From contig JALRIQ010000083.1 in NCBI GenBank assembly GCA_023277325.1, forward strand, positions 1 to 15,292: a DNA stretch of 15,292 bases, read 5' to 3'. The notes beneath the pieces were generated by a model. That model saw only the letters and a list, made by a program, of their open reading frames with translations. It had not been told where the DNA came from and searched no databases. This document shows, in pieces, positions 7,035 through 14,238 of the stretch (the stretch's first letter is position 1; every line of letters begins with the position of its first letter). The DNA is from Bacteroidia bacterium (lineage in GTDB: Bacteria > Bacteroidota > Bacteroidia > UBA8524). A program made the translations under genes and the position numbers.

Positions 7035-7826
7035 ATGATTAGTCCCCAACCACAATCTCACACACCAAAGCCTGTTCACATTTTAATTGTGGACGATTCG
7101 CGATTGATACGCAGTTTGCTCCGCGTTGTTTTGGAGCAAGATTATCACGTCAGCGAAGCGAAAAACGGGCGAGAAGGCTTGCAAATGGCCTTGGATTCCA
7201 AACCAGATTTAATCATCACCGACTTGATGATGCCTGAATTGAACGGCTATCAAATGGTGAGTGCGATTCGCGAAAACGCCGACATTGCTCATTTGCCAAC
7301 TATCATGCTCACGACCATTGATACAGAATTCAATGAGTTGGAAGGATACCGTTTGGGAGTGGATGCCTATCTTTTAAAGCCCTTTACCAAAGAACAGCTT
7401 GTTGTGCGCGTCGATAATTTACTTCGCAATCGTGCACTGGCGTATGGTTTAAACTTTAGCCAAAGCGAAGCTGGTCTCGGCACCTATGAGGTCGAGCGTT
7501 CATTTGATGAAAAGCTCGAGTATTTCCTAAAGAGGGAACTTGCCAATGCTAACTTAAAGGTGAAACACCTTGCTGATTATTTATCGATGAGCGTTTCAAC
7601 TTTTGAGCGCCGCATAAAGGAGCATTATGAAACCACTCCAAAAATTTTCATTCGTGAGTTCCGCCTTCATCATGCTATTAGTTTATTGAAAGCACGCAGT
7701 TCGAATGTTAGTGGTGTTGCAAGAGCCTGTGGCTTTGACAATATTTCCTATTTCTCTTTATGCTTTAGAGAAAAATTCGGGATCAGTCCTTCTGAGGTAT
7801 TGCAGGCAGAAACAGCAAGTGCTTAA
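7035..7826 (+). CDS. Orphan response regulator with receiver and AraC-type DNA-binding domains
   Basis: A cytosolic transcription factor of 263 residues from this start. The receiver domain (about 14-132) has acidic-pocket D20-D21, phosphoacceptor D63 in IITDLMMPELNG, switch threonines T93-T94 and K115 in LLKPF, so it looks phosphorylatable. The C-terminal AraC/XylS domain (about 168-258) contains two helix-turn-helix units, LKVKHLADYLSMSVSTFERR and VSGVARACGFDNISYFSLCF. This receiver-AraC order matches the C-terminal end of Bacteroidota hybrid two-component sensors, but no kinase or sensor lies next to it. An in-frame ATG at 6957 would add 26 residues unlike the receiver family, so the internal ATG is preferred. 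It lies between pdxA and the DUF177 block; target genes are unknown, with the flanking genes or itself as candidates. Confidence 0.9.
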   Translation: MISPQPQSHTPKPVHILIVDDSRLIRSLLRVVLEQDYHVSEAKNGREGLQMALDSKPDLIITDLMMPELNGYQMVSAIRENADIAHLPTIMLTTIDTEFNELEGYRLGVDAYLLKPFTKEQLVVRVDNLLRNRALAYGLNFSQSEAGLGTYEVERSFDEKLEYFLKRELANANLKVKHLADYLSMSVSTFERRIKEHYETTPKIFIREFRLHHAISLLKARSSNVSGVARACGFDNISYFSLCFREKFGISPSEVLQAETASA

Positions 7827-7905
7827 CCTTATTTTTCTGAGTTGAAATAATTTCGAACGTTTACAGCGCTTTTCGCTGGACGAGGAAAAGGAATGTGGAT
7901 AATCG

Positions 7906-7936
7906 TTTTCAAATTCAATTCTTTGACCTAACTTTG
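7906..7936 (+). promoter_or_regulatory. Promoter of the DUF177-rpmF-plsX-fabH block
   Basis: TAACTTTG (7929-7936) matches the -7 consensus TAnnTTTG exactly, and TTTT (7906-7909) lies 19 bases before it at the -33 position. The predicted start at about 7942 argues against a TTG start codon at 7942 and for ATG at 7957 or 7960. A small inverted repeat, CAGCG/CGCTG (7864-7878), lies upstream without a T-run. Confidence 0.6.
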
Positions 7937-7956
7937 CGCCCTTGTTCAAAAAAGCC

Positions 7957-8487
7957 ATGATGAAGGCATTTGCGGAGGATGGGATAGAAATTGGGAAATT
8001 GAAAGATGGAGTTCACGCGCTGGACTGGCATCTTGACGCCCGATTTTTTGAGGCTTTTGAAGGAAGTTTGATCAAAGATGGAAGCATTAATGCGGCCCTG
8101 ATTCTCGAAAGAGCCGAGGGGGTATTCAGAGCTTCTCTGCATGTTAAAGGTGAGGTAAAAACTTCATGCGATAACTGCTTAGAAGAAATTCCATTGGCCA
8201 TTCAAAACGACCTTGATTTCGTGATTAAGCTGACGGACGTACCGGCAGAAGATGATACGGACAATGAAGTGTTCTATGTACAGGATAACGACCCTCGTTT
8301 TTTTGTATCGCAACATATTTATGACCTGGTTCATCTTGGCCTACCACTCCGCAAAACATGTGTTGATCCAGGAAATACCGAATGGTGTAACCAAGATTTG
8401 CTTGCTAAAATGCACGATGATGAACAGAATGATGACGAGGACGGAAACGACCCTCGTTGGGATAAATTAAAAGACTTGTTTAAATAG
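7957..8487 (+). CDS. DUF177/YceD-family protein, large rRNA subunit accumulation protein
   Basis: The family is linked to 23S rRNA accumulation and ribosome assembly in bacteria and plastids and is nearly always encoded just before rpmF, as here (6 bases apart). The 176-residue protein has the family core with CDNCLEEIP (71-79), a second cysteine pair C135 and C144 (TCVDPGNTEWC), and the conserved DPRWDKLKDL (165-174) near the C-terminus. The four cysteines could bind a metal, an inference from the CxxC...Cx8C pattern. An acidic stretch (153-164) precedes the C-terminal motif. The frame is open back to a TTG at 7942, but the promoter position favours the ATG at 7957 (or 7960). It begins the fatty-acid/ribosome block. 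Confidence 0.9.
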   Translation: MMKAFAEDGIEIGKLKDGVHALDWHLDARFFEAFEGSLIKDGSINAALILERAEGVFRASLHVKGEVKTSCDNCLEEIPLAIQNDLDFVIKLTDVPAEDDTDNEVFYVQDNDPRFFVSQHIYDLVHLGLPLRKTCVDPGNTEWCNQDLLAKMHDDEQNDDEDGNDPRWDKLKDLFK

Positions 8488-8493
8488 AATAAA

Positions 8494-8679
8494 ATGGCAC
8501 ATCCTAAACGAAAAATCTCGAAAACGAGAAGAGACAAGAGACGTACTCACCACAAAATCGGTGATAAAGCGTTGTTCGTTGATCCAAACACGGGCGATAT
8601 CTCTCAGTACCACAGGGTGAATCTTGAAACCGGCATGTACAAAGGGATCAAGGTAATGAAAGGTACCAACGAAGAATAA
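8494..8679 (+). CDS. rpmF: 50S ribosomal protein L32, cysteine-free form
   Basis: A structural protein of the large ribosomal subunit, 61 residues. The start MAHPKRKISKTRRDKRRTHH is the nearly invariant basic L32 N-terminus that threads into rRNA. The C-terminal half (26-57) normally holds a zinc ribbon with four cysteines in many bacteria; here there is none, with DPNTGD and HRVNLETG at the expected knuckle positions. This is therefore a zinc-independent version. It is located exactly where L32 belongs, between DUF177 and plsX, with gaps of 6 and 9 bases, so it is almost certainly the main copy and part of the same transcript. Confidence 0.97.
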   Translation: MAHPKRKISKTRRDKRRTHHKIGDKALFVDPNTGDISQYHRVNLETGMYKGIKVMKGTNEE

Positions 8680-8688
8680 GCCTACCGA

Positions 8689-9621
8689 ATGCGGTTAGGA
8701 TTAGATATTATGGGTGGGGACTACGCTCCCCTCGAAGCACTCAAGGGATCTCTTCTTGCTCAAAAGAACATAGAAGGCATCAGCTTGGTGTTTTTTGGTG
8801 ACAAAAATGTCGTGGAACCGCTTGCTCAAAAAGAGGGCCTCGACATTTCTGGCTTTGAATTCGTTCATTGTCCGGAAGTCATTGGAATGGGCGAGCACCC
8901 AACAAAGGCCTTGACTCAAAAAAGAGAGTCGAGTATTTCTGTTGGGTTTCAACACCTGAAAGAAAAAAAAGTTGACGCCTTCGTAGGTGCCGGTAATACC
9001 GGAGCTATGATGGTGGGAGCCATGTTCAGCGTAAAGCAGGTGGAAGGGGTATACCGTCCTGCTATCAGCTCAATTTTGCCGAAGGCAGAAGGGGGCTTGG
9101 GAGTTTTGTTGGATGTAGGCGCCAATGCAGATTGCAAACCAGATGTCCTTTACCAATTCGCGGTATTGGGTTCCCAGTATTGCAAGTATGTATTAAAAAT
9201 TGATAATCCACGTGTTGGGTTATTGAATATTGGAGAAGAAAGAGAAAAGGGCAACTTGGTAACACAGGCGGCTCATAACCTCATGGCAGATACTACCGAT
9301 TTTAACTTTATCGGTAATGTGGAAGGCCGTGATCTCTTTGTTGATAATGTAGATGTGGTAGTTTGTGATGGCTTTACAGGCAATATTGTGCTGAAAGCTT
9401 GTGAATCAATGTACTACCTACTCAAAAAACGTCAGGTACAAGACGAATTCCTTGACCGCTTCAATTATGAAAGCTATGGTGGCTCGCCAATTCTTGGTGT
9501 AAACGGAGCCGTAATTATTGGTCATGGAATTTCGAAAGCTGTTAGTTTTGAGAGCATGATTCGCCTGGCCAAAGAAACGGTCGAGTCAGGTTTAATTGAT
9601 AAAATTAAATCTTCCTTTTAA
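8689..9621 (+). CDS. plsX: Phosphate acyltransferase
   Basis: Makes acyl-phosphate from acyl-ACP and inorganic phosphate; PlsY then uses acyl-phosphate to acylate glycerol 3-phosphate at the start of phospholipid synthesis. It is a peripheral membrane enzyme. The 310-residue product carries the family motifs in order: GLDIMGGDYAP (4-14), GMGEHPTKA (66-74), VGAGNTGAMM (99-108), LDVGANADCKP (141-151), NIGEEREKG (180-188), GNVEGRD (209-215), CDGFTGNI (226-233) and GVNGAVIIGHG (270-280). The length is at the short end of the family, compared with about 350 residues in E. coli, with intact motifs throughout. It follows rpmF by 9 bases and precedes fabH by 19; plsY is not in the window. Confidence 0.96.
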   Translation: MRLGLDIMGGDYAPLEALKGSLLAQKNIEGISLVFFGDKNVVEPLAQKEGLDISGFEFVHCPEVIGMGEHPTKALTQKRESSISVGFQHLKEKKVDAFVGAGNTGAMMVGAMFSVKQVEGVYRPAISSILPKAEGGLGVLLDVGANADCKPDVLYQFAVLGSQYCKYVLKIDNPRVGLLNIGEEREKGNLVTQAAHNLMADTTDFNFIGNVEGRDLFVDNVDVVVCDGFTGNIVLKACESMYYLLKKRQVQDEFLDRFNYESYGGSPILGVNGAVIIGHGISKAVSFESMIRLAKETVESGLIDKIKSSF

Positions 9622-9640
9622 ATTGGCCGAAAAGAAATCC

Positions 9641-10639
9641 ATGAATAAAATTCGCGCAGCCATTACAGCCGTTGGGGGATACGTTCCACCGGATCTGTTA
9701 ACCAATGCAGATTTAGAGAAAATGGTCGATACCAGCGATGAGTGGATTACCTCACGCACCGGTATCAAAGAACGCCATATCCTCAAAGGAGAAGGTAAGG
9801 GCACCTCAGACATGATGTATCATGCCGTGATGGAGATGCTCGAGAAAAACAATATCGATCCACAGGACATTGATTTTATCGTATGTTCAACCATTACCGG
9901 CGATTTAATTTTCCCAGCAACAGCCAATATCCTTGCGGATAAGATTGGTGCAAAAAACGCCTGGGGCTTTGACCTGGCAGCGGCCTGTTCCGGATTCCTT
10001 TATGGAATGGAAGTAGCCTCCAAAATGGTCGAGTCGGGCAAATACAAAAAAGTGCTTCTTGTTGGTGGCGATAAAATGTCGTCGATCATTGATTATACCG
10101 ACCGCAATACCTGCATCATCTTCGGTGATGGGGTAGGCTGTGTGATGTTTGAACCAGACGAGGAAGGCTATGGCGTGCAAGATTCTATCCTGCACTCTGA
10201 CGGTTCCGGTCGTTTTTACCTTCATCAAAAGGCCGGAGGTTCTGCTAATCCGCCAACTCACGAAACTATTGATGCTCGTGAGCATTACGTCTATCAGGAA
10301 GGGAAAACCGTATTCAAATTTGCGGTAACCAATATGGCAGAAGTAACTGCAAATGTTTTGGCACGTAACAACATGACAGGCGATGATGTAGATTGGCTGA
10401 TTGCGCATCAGGCAAATCTGCGTATCATTGACGCCACAGCGCAACGCATTAACCTACCTGAAGAAAAGGTATTGGTGAATATCCAGCGTTACGGCAATAC
10501 GACTAACGGAACTTTGCCTTTGCTTCTTTCTGACTATGAGTCGAAATTTAAGAAAGGCGATAACCTTGTGCTCTCTACTTTTGGAGGAGGATTCACCTGG
10601 GGTGCTATGTGGCTCAAATGGGCCTATGACCCCAAGTAA
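9641..10639 (+). CDS. fabH: 3-oxoacyl-[ACP] synthase III
   Basis: Condenses an acyl-CoA primer with malonyl-ACP to start each fatty-acid chain in the cytosolic type II pathway. The 332-residue thiolase-fold protein has the catalytic triad C116 (in LAAACSGFLYG), H256 (in IAHQANLRI) and N286 (in YGNTTNG). The His-Asn spacing of 30 equals that of E. coli FabH (H244, N274); the Cys-His interval is about 8 residues longer, reflecting an insertion in the lid region around 199-220. The glycine-rich GGGFTWGA (315-322) ends the fold. An upstream in-frame ATG at 9596 lies within plsX, so ATG 9641, giving MNKIRAAITAVGGYVP, is preferred. In Bacteroidota FabH often accepts branched primers; primer choice cannot be read here. 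Confidence 0.96.
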   Translation: MNKIRAAITAVGGYVPPDLLTNADLEKMVDTSDEWITSRTGIKERHILKGEGKGTSDMMYHAVMEMLEKNNIDPQDIDFIVCSTITGDLIFPATANILADKIGAKNAWGFDLAAACSGFLYGMEVASKMVESGKYKKVLLVGGDKMSSIIDYTDRNTCIIFGDGVGCVMFEPDEEGYGVQDSILHSDGSGRFYLHQKAGGSANPPTHETIDAREHYVYQEGKTVFKFAVTNMAEVTANVLARNNMTGDDVDWLIAHQANLRIIDATAQRINLPEEKVLVNIQRYGNTTNGTLPLLLSDYESKFKKGDNLVLSTFGGGFTWGAMWLKWAYDPK

Positions 10640-10667
10640 TTTAGTCTCCTTTTTTACAAAGAATTTT

Positions 10668-10675
10668 TACCTTTG
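10668..10675 (+). promoter_or_regulatory. Probable -7 box of the accBC promoter
   Basis: TACCTTTG matches TAnnTTTG exactly, in the 82-base gap between fabH and accB. The predicted start at about 10682 leaves a leader of roughly 40 bases. No good TTTG is seen at -33. No terminator hairpin was found after fabH, so accBC may also receive read-through from the upstream block. Confidence 0.5.
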
Positions 10676-10721
10676 ATTTGTACCTCCTTGCAATACGTTA
10701 GGAAATAATTTTAGAAACAAT

Positions 10722-11195
10722 ATGGACTTAAAGGAAATACAAACGTTGATCAAGTTCATCTCCGAATCTGGAGTGGACGAAGTTGATATCGAGAAAAAAG
10801 ATTTCAAGATATCCATTCGCAAGGCAGCCCCTGTTGTTCAGGCAGCTCCTCAGCAAGTTGTTCAGGCAACAATTCCTGCTCCTGCTCCGGCAGCAGCGCA
10901 ACCTGTTGCTAAGGCTTCCGAGCCAGCAGCACCAGCTCCTGTGGCTGAAGATAAATTGATTACGATCAATTCGCCAATGATTGGAACATTCTACCGCGCT
11001 TCTTCTCCAGATAAACCTTCATTTGTGAATGTGGGTGATGAGGTAAAAGCAGGATCAGTAGTTTGTATCGTAGAGGCGATGAAACTCTTCAACGAAATTG
11101 AATCAGAAGTTTCTGGAAAAATCGTGAAGATCTTGGTTGACAACGCTACTCCGGTAGAGTACGACCAACCTTTGTTCCTGGTGGAACCTAACTAA
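10722..11195 (+). CDS. accB: Acetyl-CoA carboxylase biotin carboxyl carrier protein
   Basis: Carries biotin, which swings between biotin carboxylase and carboxyltransferase in making malonyl-CoA. The 157-residue protein has the usual three parts: a helical N-terminal segment (1-35), a mobile Ala/Pro-rich linker (36-76) and a C-terminal biotinyl domain (79-156). The biotin site is K121 in VEAMKL, with the [16 protein letters not shown] hairpin (84-99) that marks the AccB thumb region. The BirA encoded at the left of the window is the expected modifying enzyme. It precedes accC by 36 bases. Confidence 0.97.
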   Translation: MDLKEIQTLIKFISESGVDEVDIEKKDFKISIRKAAPVVQAAPQQVVQATIPAPAPAAAQPVAKASEPAAPAPVAEDKLITINSPMIGTFYRASSPDKPSFVNVGDEVKAGSVVCIVEAMKLFNEIESEVSGKIVKILVDNATPVEYDQPLFLVEPN

Positions 11196-11231
11196 TTGGC
11201 CGTAGGGCTTTTCAGTACCTAATCGAGAACA

Positions 11232-12572
11232 ATGTTTAAGAAAATTTTAATTGCCAACCGTGGCGAGATAGCTCTGCGTGTTATCCGTACCTGCAAAGAG
11301 ATGGGTATTAAAACCGTAGCCGTCTATTCCACTGCGGATAAAGAAAGTTTGCATGTAAAGTTTGCCGACGAGGCGGTGTGCATTGGCCCTCCTCCTAGTC
11401 CGCAATCCTACCTTAGCATGGCCAATATTATTGCTGCCGCTGAGATTACGAATGCAGACGCCATTCACCCTGGATACGGCTTCCTTTCTGAAAACGCGAA
11501 GTTTTCAAAAGTATGCCGCGATCATGGTATCAAGTTCATCGGAGCTTCACCAGAAATGATCAACTCCATGGGAGATAAATCCAATGCAAAAGACAGCATG
11601 AAAAAGGCTGGGGTACCATGTATTCCTGGTTCTGATGGCTTGTTGAAAGATGCAGCAGAAGGTAGAGCACTGGCCAAGGAAATTGGCTATCCGGTTATCA
11701 TCAAGGCGACAGCCGGAGGTGGTGGTCGTGGAATGCGTATAATCTGGAAAGACGAAGACTTTGAAGGACATTGGGATTCTGCTCGCCAAGAGGCATCTGC
11801 TGCATTTGGCAACGACGGAATCTATATGGAGAAGTATATCGAAGAACCACGCCATATTGAAATCCAGATTGCGGGAGATCAATACGGAAAGGTTGTTCAC
11901 CTCAGTGAGCGCGATTGCTCTATCCAACGCCGTCACCAAAAATTGGTTGAAGAAGCTCCTTCTCCTTTCGTCGACCAGGAACTTCGTGAGAAAATGGGCG
12001 ATGCGGCTGTTGCAGCTGGCGTATCCATTGGCTATGAAGGTGTTGGTACCGTGGAATTTTTGGTCGACAAGCACAAGAACTTTTATTTTATGGAAATGAA
12101 TACCCGTATTCAGGTGGAACATCCTGTAACGGAGGAAATCATTTTCCATGATTTGATCAAAGAACAAATCTTGTTGGCGGCTGGTGTGCCTATTTCAGGG
12201 AAAAACTATTTCCCACAACGTCATGCCATGGAATGCCGAATAAACGCTGAGGATCCTTACAAAAACTTTGCACCGAGTCCTGGAAAAATCACCGTGCTGC
12301 ATAAGCCGGGTGGATTAGGAGTTCGTGTGGATTCACATATTTATGCTGGCTATACCATTCCGCCTAACTACGACTCGATGATTGCCAAGCTAATTGTATC
12401 AGCGGCTACTCGTGAGGAATGCATCTTGAAGATGGAAAGAGCGTTAAGCGAATTTGTAATTGAAGGCATTAAAACCACTATTCCGCTTCACCTGAAGCTC
12501 ATGGCGAATGAAGATTTCCGTGCAGGAAACTTTACAACGGCCTTTATGAACGACTTCGATATCAATAAGTAA
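11232..12572 (+). CDS. accC: Acetyl-CoA carboxylase, biotin carboxylase subunit
   Basis: Uses ATP and bicarbonate to carboxylate the biotin on AccB, the first half-reaction of malonyl-CoA synthesis. The 446-residue ATP-grasp protein shows [10 protein letters not shown] (79-88), ATP-binding K158, the glycine loop GGGGRGMR (162-169), RRHQK (233-237), E275, and the catalytic [11 protein letters not shown] with E288, R292 and E296, at the same positions as in E. coli AccC. Length is normal for the stand-alone subunit. It ends the block: an intrinsic terminator starts 20 bases after the stop. The carboxyltransferase genes accA and accD lie elsewhere. Confidence 0.97.
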   Translation: MFKKILIANRGEIALRVIRTCKEMGIKTVAVYSTADKESLHVKFADEAVCIGPPPSPQSYLSMANIIAAAEITNADAIHPGYGFLSENAKFSKVCRDHGIKFIGASPEMINSMGDKSNAKDSMKKAGVPCIPGSDGLLKDAAEGRALAKEIGYPVIIKATAGGGGRGMRIIWKDEDFEGHWDSARQEASAAFGNDGIYMEKYIEEPRHIEIQIAGDQYGKVVHLSERDCSIQRRHQKLVEEAPSPFVDQELREKMGDAAVAAGVSIGYEGVGTVEFLVDKHKNFYFMEMNTRIQVEHPVTEEIIFHDLIKEQILLAAGVPISGKNYFPQRHAMECRINAEDPYKNFAPSPGKITVLHKPGGLGVRVDSHIYAGYTIPPNYDSMIAKLIVSAATREECILKMERALSEFVIEGIKTTIPLHLKLMANEDFRAGNFTTAFMNDFDINK

Positions 12573-12592
12573 GATTATAACTTTAAAAAGAT

Positions 12593-12625
12593 AAAGCCCA
12601 GGAGCATCGCTTCTGGGCTTTTTTT
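12593..12625 (+). terminator. Intrinsic terminator after accC
   Basis: The arms AAAGCCCAGGAGC (12593-12605) and GCTTCTGGGCTTT (12609-12621) pair over 13 positions, with one G-U wobble and a three-base ATC loop. A run of seven T (12619-12625) follows. It closes the accBC transcript. On the other strand only three T follow the stem, so it should act mainly rightward. Confidence 0.93.
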
Positions 12626-12702
12626 ATGGATGAAATTTTGGGCTGGAACAGAAATTAGACGATTTGAAGTTTGTTGGGGATTGTTCATTGCCAAATTGGA
12701 GG

Positions 12703-12722
12703 AGAAGCAAAATTTTGCGTCT
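12703..12722. repeat. Near-perfect 20-base palindrome centred on GCAAAATTTTGC
   Basis: AGAAGCAAAA (12703-12712) and TTTTGCGTCT (12713-12722) are inverted copies with one mismatch (A12706/G12719); the core GCAAAATTTTGC (12707-12718) is perfect. It lies in the 225-base gap between two facing terminators, outside any gene. It has the look of a decayed GAGACGCAAAATTTTGCGTCTC-type repeat. No further coding content is seen in 12626-12743. Confidence 0.6.
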
Positions 12723-12743
12723 ATACGATGTTGGGTGCGGAGC

Positions 12744-12773
12744 AAAAAAAATCCCCGCCAGATTGACGAGGAT
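12744..12773 (-). terminator. Intrinsic terminator for the leftward barrel gene
   Basis: Read on the minus strand, ATCCTCG pairs with CGGGGAT (7 base pairs with one wobble) around a 9-base loop, and the stem runs into eight T (the A-run 12744-12751 on the plus strand). It begins 25 bases after the stop of the gene at 12798-13664. It faces the accC terminator, as expected for convergent units. Confidence 0.82.
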
Positions 12774-12797
12774 GTTCAATTTCTTCGAGAATGATGC

Positions 12798-13664
12798 TTA
12801 GAATCTTCTTTTCTTCATCCTAGGATGATTCCAATAGCGACGTTTGGTGAAGGTGTGGGTGATACCAAGCGTCAGCCCTAAATTTCCCCCGTTCTTGAGG
12901 GTTGGATAGCTTACTCTTTCATTGCCATCTTTACCGATATAGTCGTTGCGAAGCGCTTTATCGTTGATGTTCATGAAGTTCAAAGAATAACGCGCATCCA
13001 CATAAATGAAGGTCTTTTTGCTCATTCTCCATTTGATATTTCCTCCAAAGGCGGCACTGAAGTCAATCGCTTTTAAACCACCTTGGGTTTTACCGCTATA
13101 TACGTTTTTCACACTTGATTCTGGCTCTGAAGCTCCTGCAGGCGTATAAGTAACGGTTTGTGAATAGTTCGAACGTGGGATAAGCAAATAGTTAATAACC
13201 GGTCCTGCATAAAATTCGAAAAACAGCGGTTTTCCTGTTCCTTCATGCGGATACAATGGCCTTGGATTGGTCAATTGCATTCTTACTTTAAATAAAAGGG
13301 GCAATTGCAAGTAGTTCAAGTCAAGATTATTAACGGTTTGGTATACCGTTAAACCGGCACCAAAATTATCACCGTAAGCGGAGTCTATCGACATGATACC
13401 GCCTTTTTGCGTGAAGGCTATTTCAGGTTGAAAGAAGATATACTTTGACAAGGGTAATTCGCAGGTTACACCAAAAGTCAGGCGACGAATTCCTTGAAAG
13501 GTTGGCTTCAAATCATAAGGGTCAGTATTGGTTTTCCAATCTGATAATTGAAGGGCTGCAGTATTGATTCCACCATATACACCGAAGAAAGCTTGGGCAT
13601 TGGCTTGATAACTGAATAAAAATCCCATCGCCGCAACGAGGGAATATTTAAGGAGTGATTTCAT
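12798..13664 (-). CDS. PorT-like outer-membrane beta-barrel protein
   Basis: A secreted protein of 288 residues. A signal peptide covers about 1-24 (hydrophobic core LVAAMGFLFS, cleavage near ANAQA). The mature start FFGVYGGINTAAL and the repeating pattern of alternating aromatic strands, such as FGVTCELPLSKYIFFQPEIA and YLQLPLLFKVRM, fit the Bacteroidota outer-membrane beta-barrel domain with about eight strands. A glycine-aromatic strand, LGLTLGITHTF, lies near the C-terminus. It is followed by an unusual, very basic tail (KRRYWNHPRMKKRRF). The function is unknown; related proteins include PorT of the type IX secretion system, but the family is broad. The gene is alone, with its own promoter-like box and terminator. 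Its substrate or partners cannot be inferred from the neighbours. Confidence 0.82.
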   Translation of the reverse strand: MKSLLKYSLVAAMGFLFSYQANAQAFFGVYGGINTAALQLSDWKTNTDPYDLKPTFQGIRRLTFGVTCELPLSKYIFFQPEIAFTQKGGIMSIDSAYGDNFGAGLTVYQTVNNLDLNYLQLPLLFKVRMQLTNPRPLYPHEGTGKPLFFEFYAGPVINYLLIPRSNYSQTVTYTPAGASEPESSVKNVYSGKTQGGLKAIDFSAAFGGNIKWRMSKKTFIYVDARYSLNFMNINDKALRNDYIGKDGNERVSYPTLKNGGNLGLTLGITHTFTKRRYWNHPRMKKRRF

Positions 13665-13687
13665 CTGGCACTTTGTCTAGTAATTTC

Positions 13688-13695
13688 CAAATCTA
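13688..13695 (-). promoter_or_regulatory. Probable -7 box of the PorT-like gene
   Basis: The minus strand reads TAGATTTG, an exact match to TAnnTTTG, 23 bases before the ATG at 13664. A TTTTCT tract on the minus strand, about 20-22 bases upstream, could be the -33 element. Confidence 0.5.
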
Positions 13696-13775
13696 AAGGA
13701 ATTTAGTGAATTGTGAGAAAATCAGCGTAGAATTCTCTGTAAGTGAAAGGTTTTTCCATCTGCTTATTAGCTCAT

Positions 13776-13823
13776 CGACTAGTCGGCAAATCGATTTTTC
13801 AATCTAACGCCGTTTCGGGTTAG
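13776..13823. other. Two small inverted repeats in the gap between the barrel and MazG-like genes
   Basis: CGACTAGTCG (13776-13785) is a perfect 10-base palindrome. Next, CTAAC and CCG (13804-13812, with a bulged G at 13809) pair with CGGGTTAG (13816-13823) around a TTT loop. The second structure lies 38-57 bases beyond the stop of the leftward MazG-like gene and could be a weak terminator for it, but only a broken A/T stretch follows. No coding content is seen in the 196-base gap. Confidence 0.35.
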
Positions 13824-13860
13824 TGCCATCTATGCAAAACATTAATTATCGCCCAGTCGG

Positions 13861-14202
13861 TTAATCGGATTTCAATTTGTTGTTATTTTGATGACGGGTA
13901 GCATCACGCTTTGATTTCTTCTCCATATTCTTCACAAAAGCTTCTGTAAGATCAACACCTGTTTGGTTGGCTAAACAAATCAATACCCAAAGAATATCCG
14001 CCATCTCATCGCCCAAATCAGCCTCAGATTCCTTGCCTTTAAAACTTTGGTCGCCGTATTTGCGCGACATAATTCGGGCGAGTTCGCCAACCTCTTCCAT
14101 CAAGATAGCAGTGTTGGTTAACTCTGAAAAATAGCGAACACCTACTGTCTTTATCCAGTGGTCAACTTGCTCTTGGGCATTTTTAAGGCTGATACTTTCC
14201 AT
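13861..14202 (-). CDS. MazG-like nucleotide pyrophosphohydrolase
   Basis: A small cytosolic all-alpha NTP pyrophosphohydrolase of 113 residues, expected to hydrolyse (d)NTPs to monophosphate and pyrophosphate in pool cleaning. The magnesium-binding pattern is present: EEVGE (36-40) and DEMAD (65-69), giving ExxE and ExxD with suitable spacing, followed by the hydrophobic helix ILWVLICLANQTGVDL (70-85). It is one-domain and short, like dimeric MazG/RS21-C6-type proteins, not the two-domain E. coli MazG. The frame is open to 14232, but the ATG at 14202-14200 gives the family-like start MESISLKNAQEQVDHWI. It is divergent from pyrF with 36 bases between. The substrate cannot be read from sequence; dCTPase-like and general NTPase roles are both possible. 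Confidence 0.85.
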   Translation of the reverse strand: MESISLKNAQEQVDHWIKTVGVRYFSELTNTAILMEEVGELARIMSRKYGDQSFKGKESEADLGDEMADILWVLICLANQTGVDLTEAFVKNMEKKSKRDATRHQNNNKLKSD

Positions 14203-14211
14203 GTCATTGTC

Positions 14212-14219
14212 TACTTTTG
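14212..14219 (+). promoter_or_regulatory. Probable -7 box of the pyrF promoter
   Basis: TACTTTTG matches TAnnTTTG exactly and lies 20 bases before the proposed TTG start at 14239. The predicted transcript start at about 14226 rules out the upstream in-frame GTG at 14158 if this promoter is the one used. No clear -33 TTTG is seen. Confidence 0.5.
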
Positions 14220-14238
14220 CACTACAAATCACGGAATT

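Noticed and set aside
7864..7878. CAGCG/CGCTG hairpin as terminator of the response regulator gene
   Set aside because: The stem is short and the following sequence is GACGAGG, not a T-run.
9905..10444. Open frame of 179 codons on the minus strand opposite fabH
   Set aside because: It lies entirely within fabH, which has intact catalytic residues; the antisense product has no recognisable domain.
10640..10721. Riboswitch or attenuator before accB
   Set aside because: The gap is AT-rich and short, with no stable stem; only a -7 promoter box can be supported.
11547..12167. Open frame of 206 codons on the minus strand opposite accC
   Set aside because: Antisense to the highly conserved biotin carboxylase core; a by-product of codon bias, with no family motifs.
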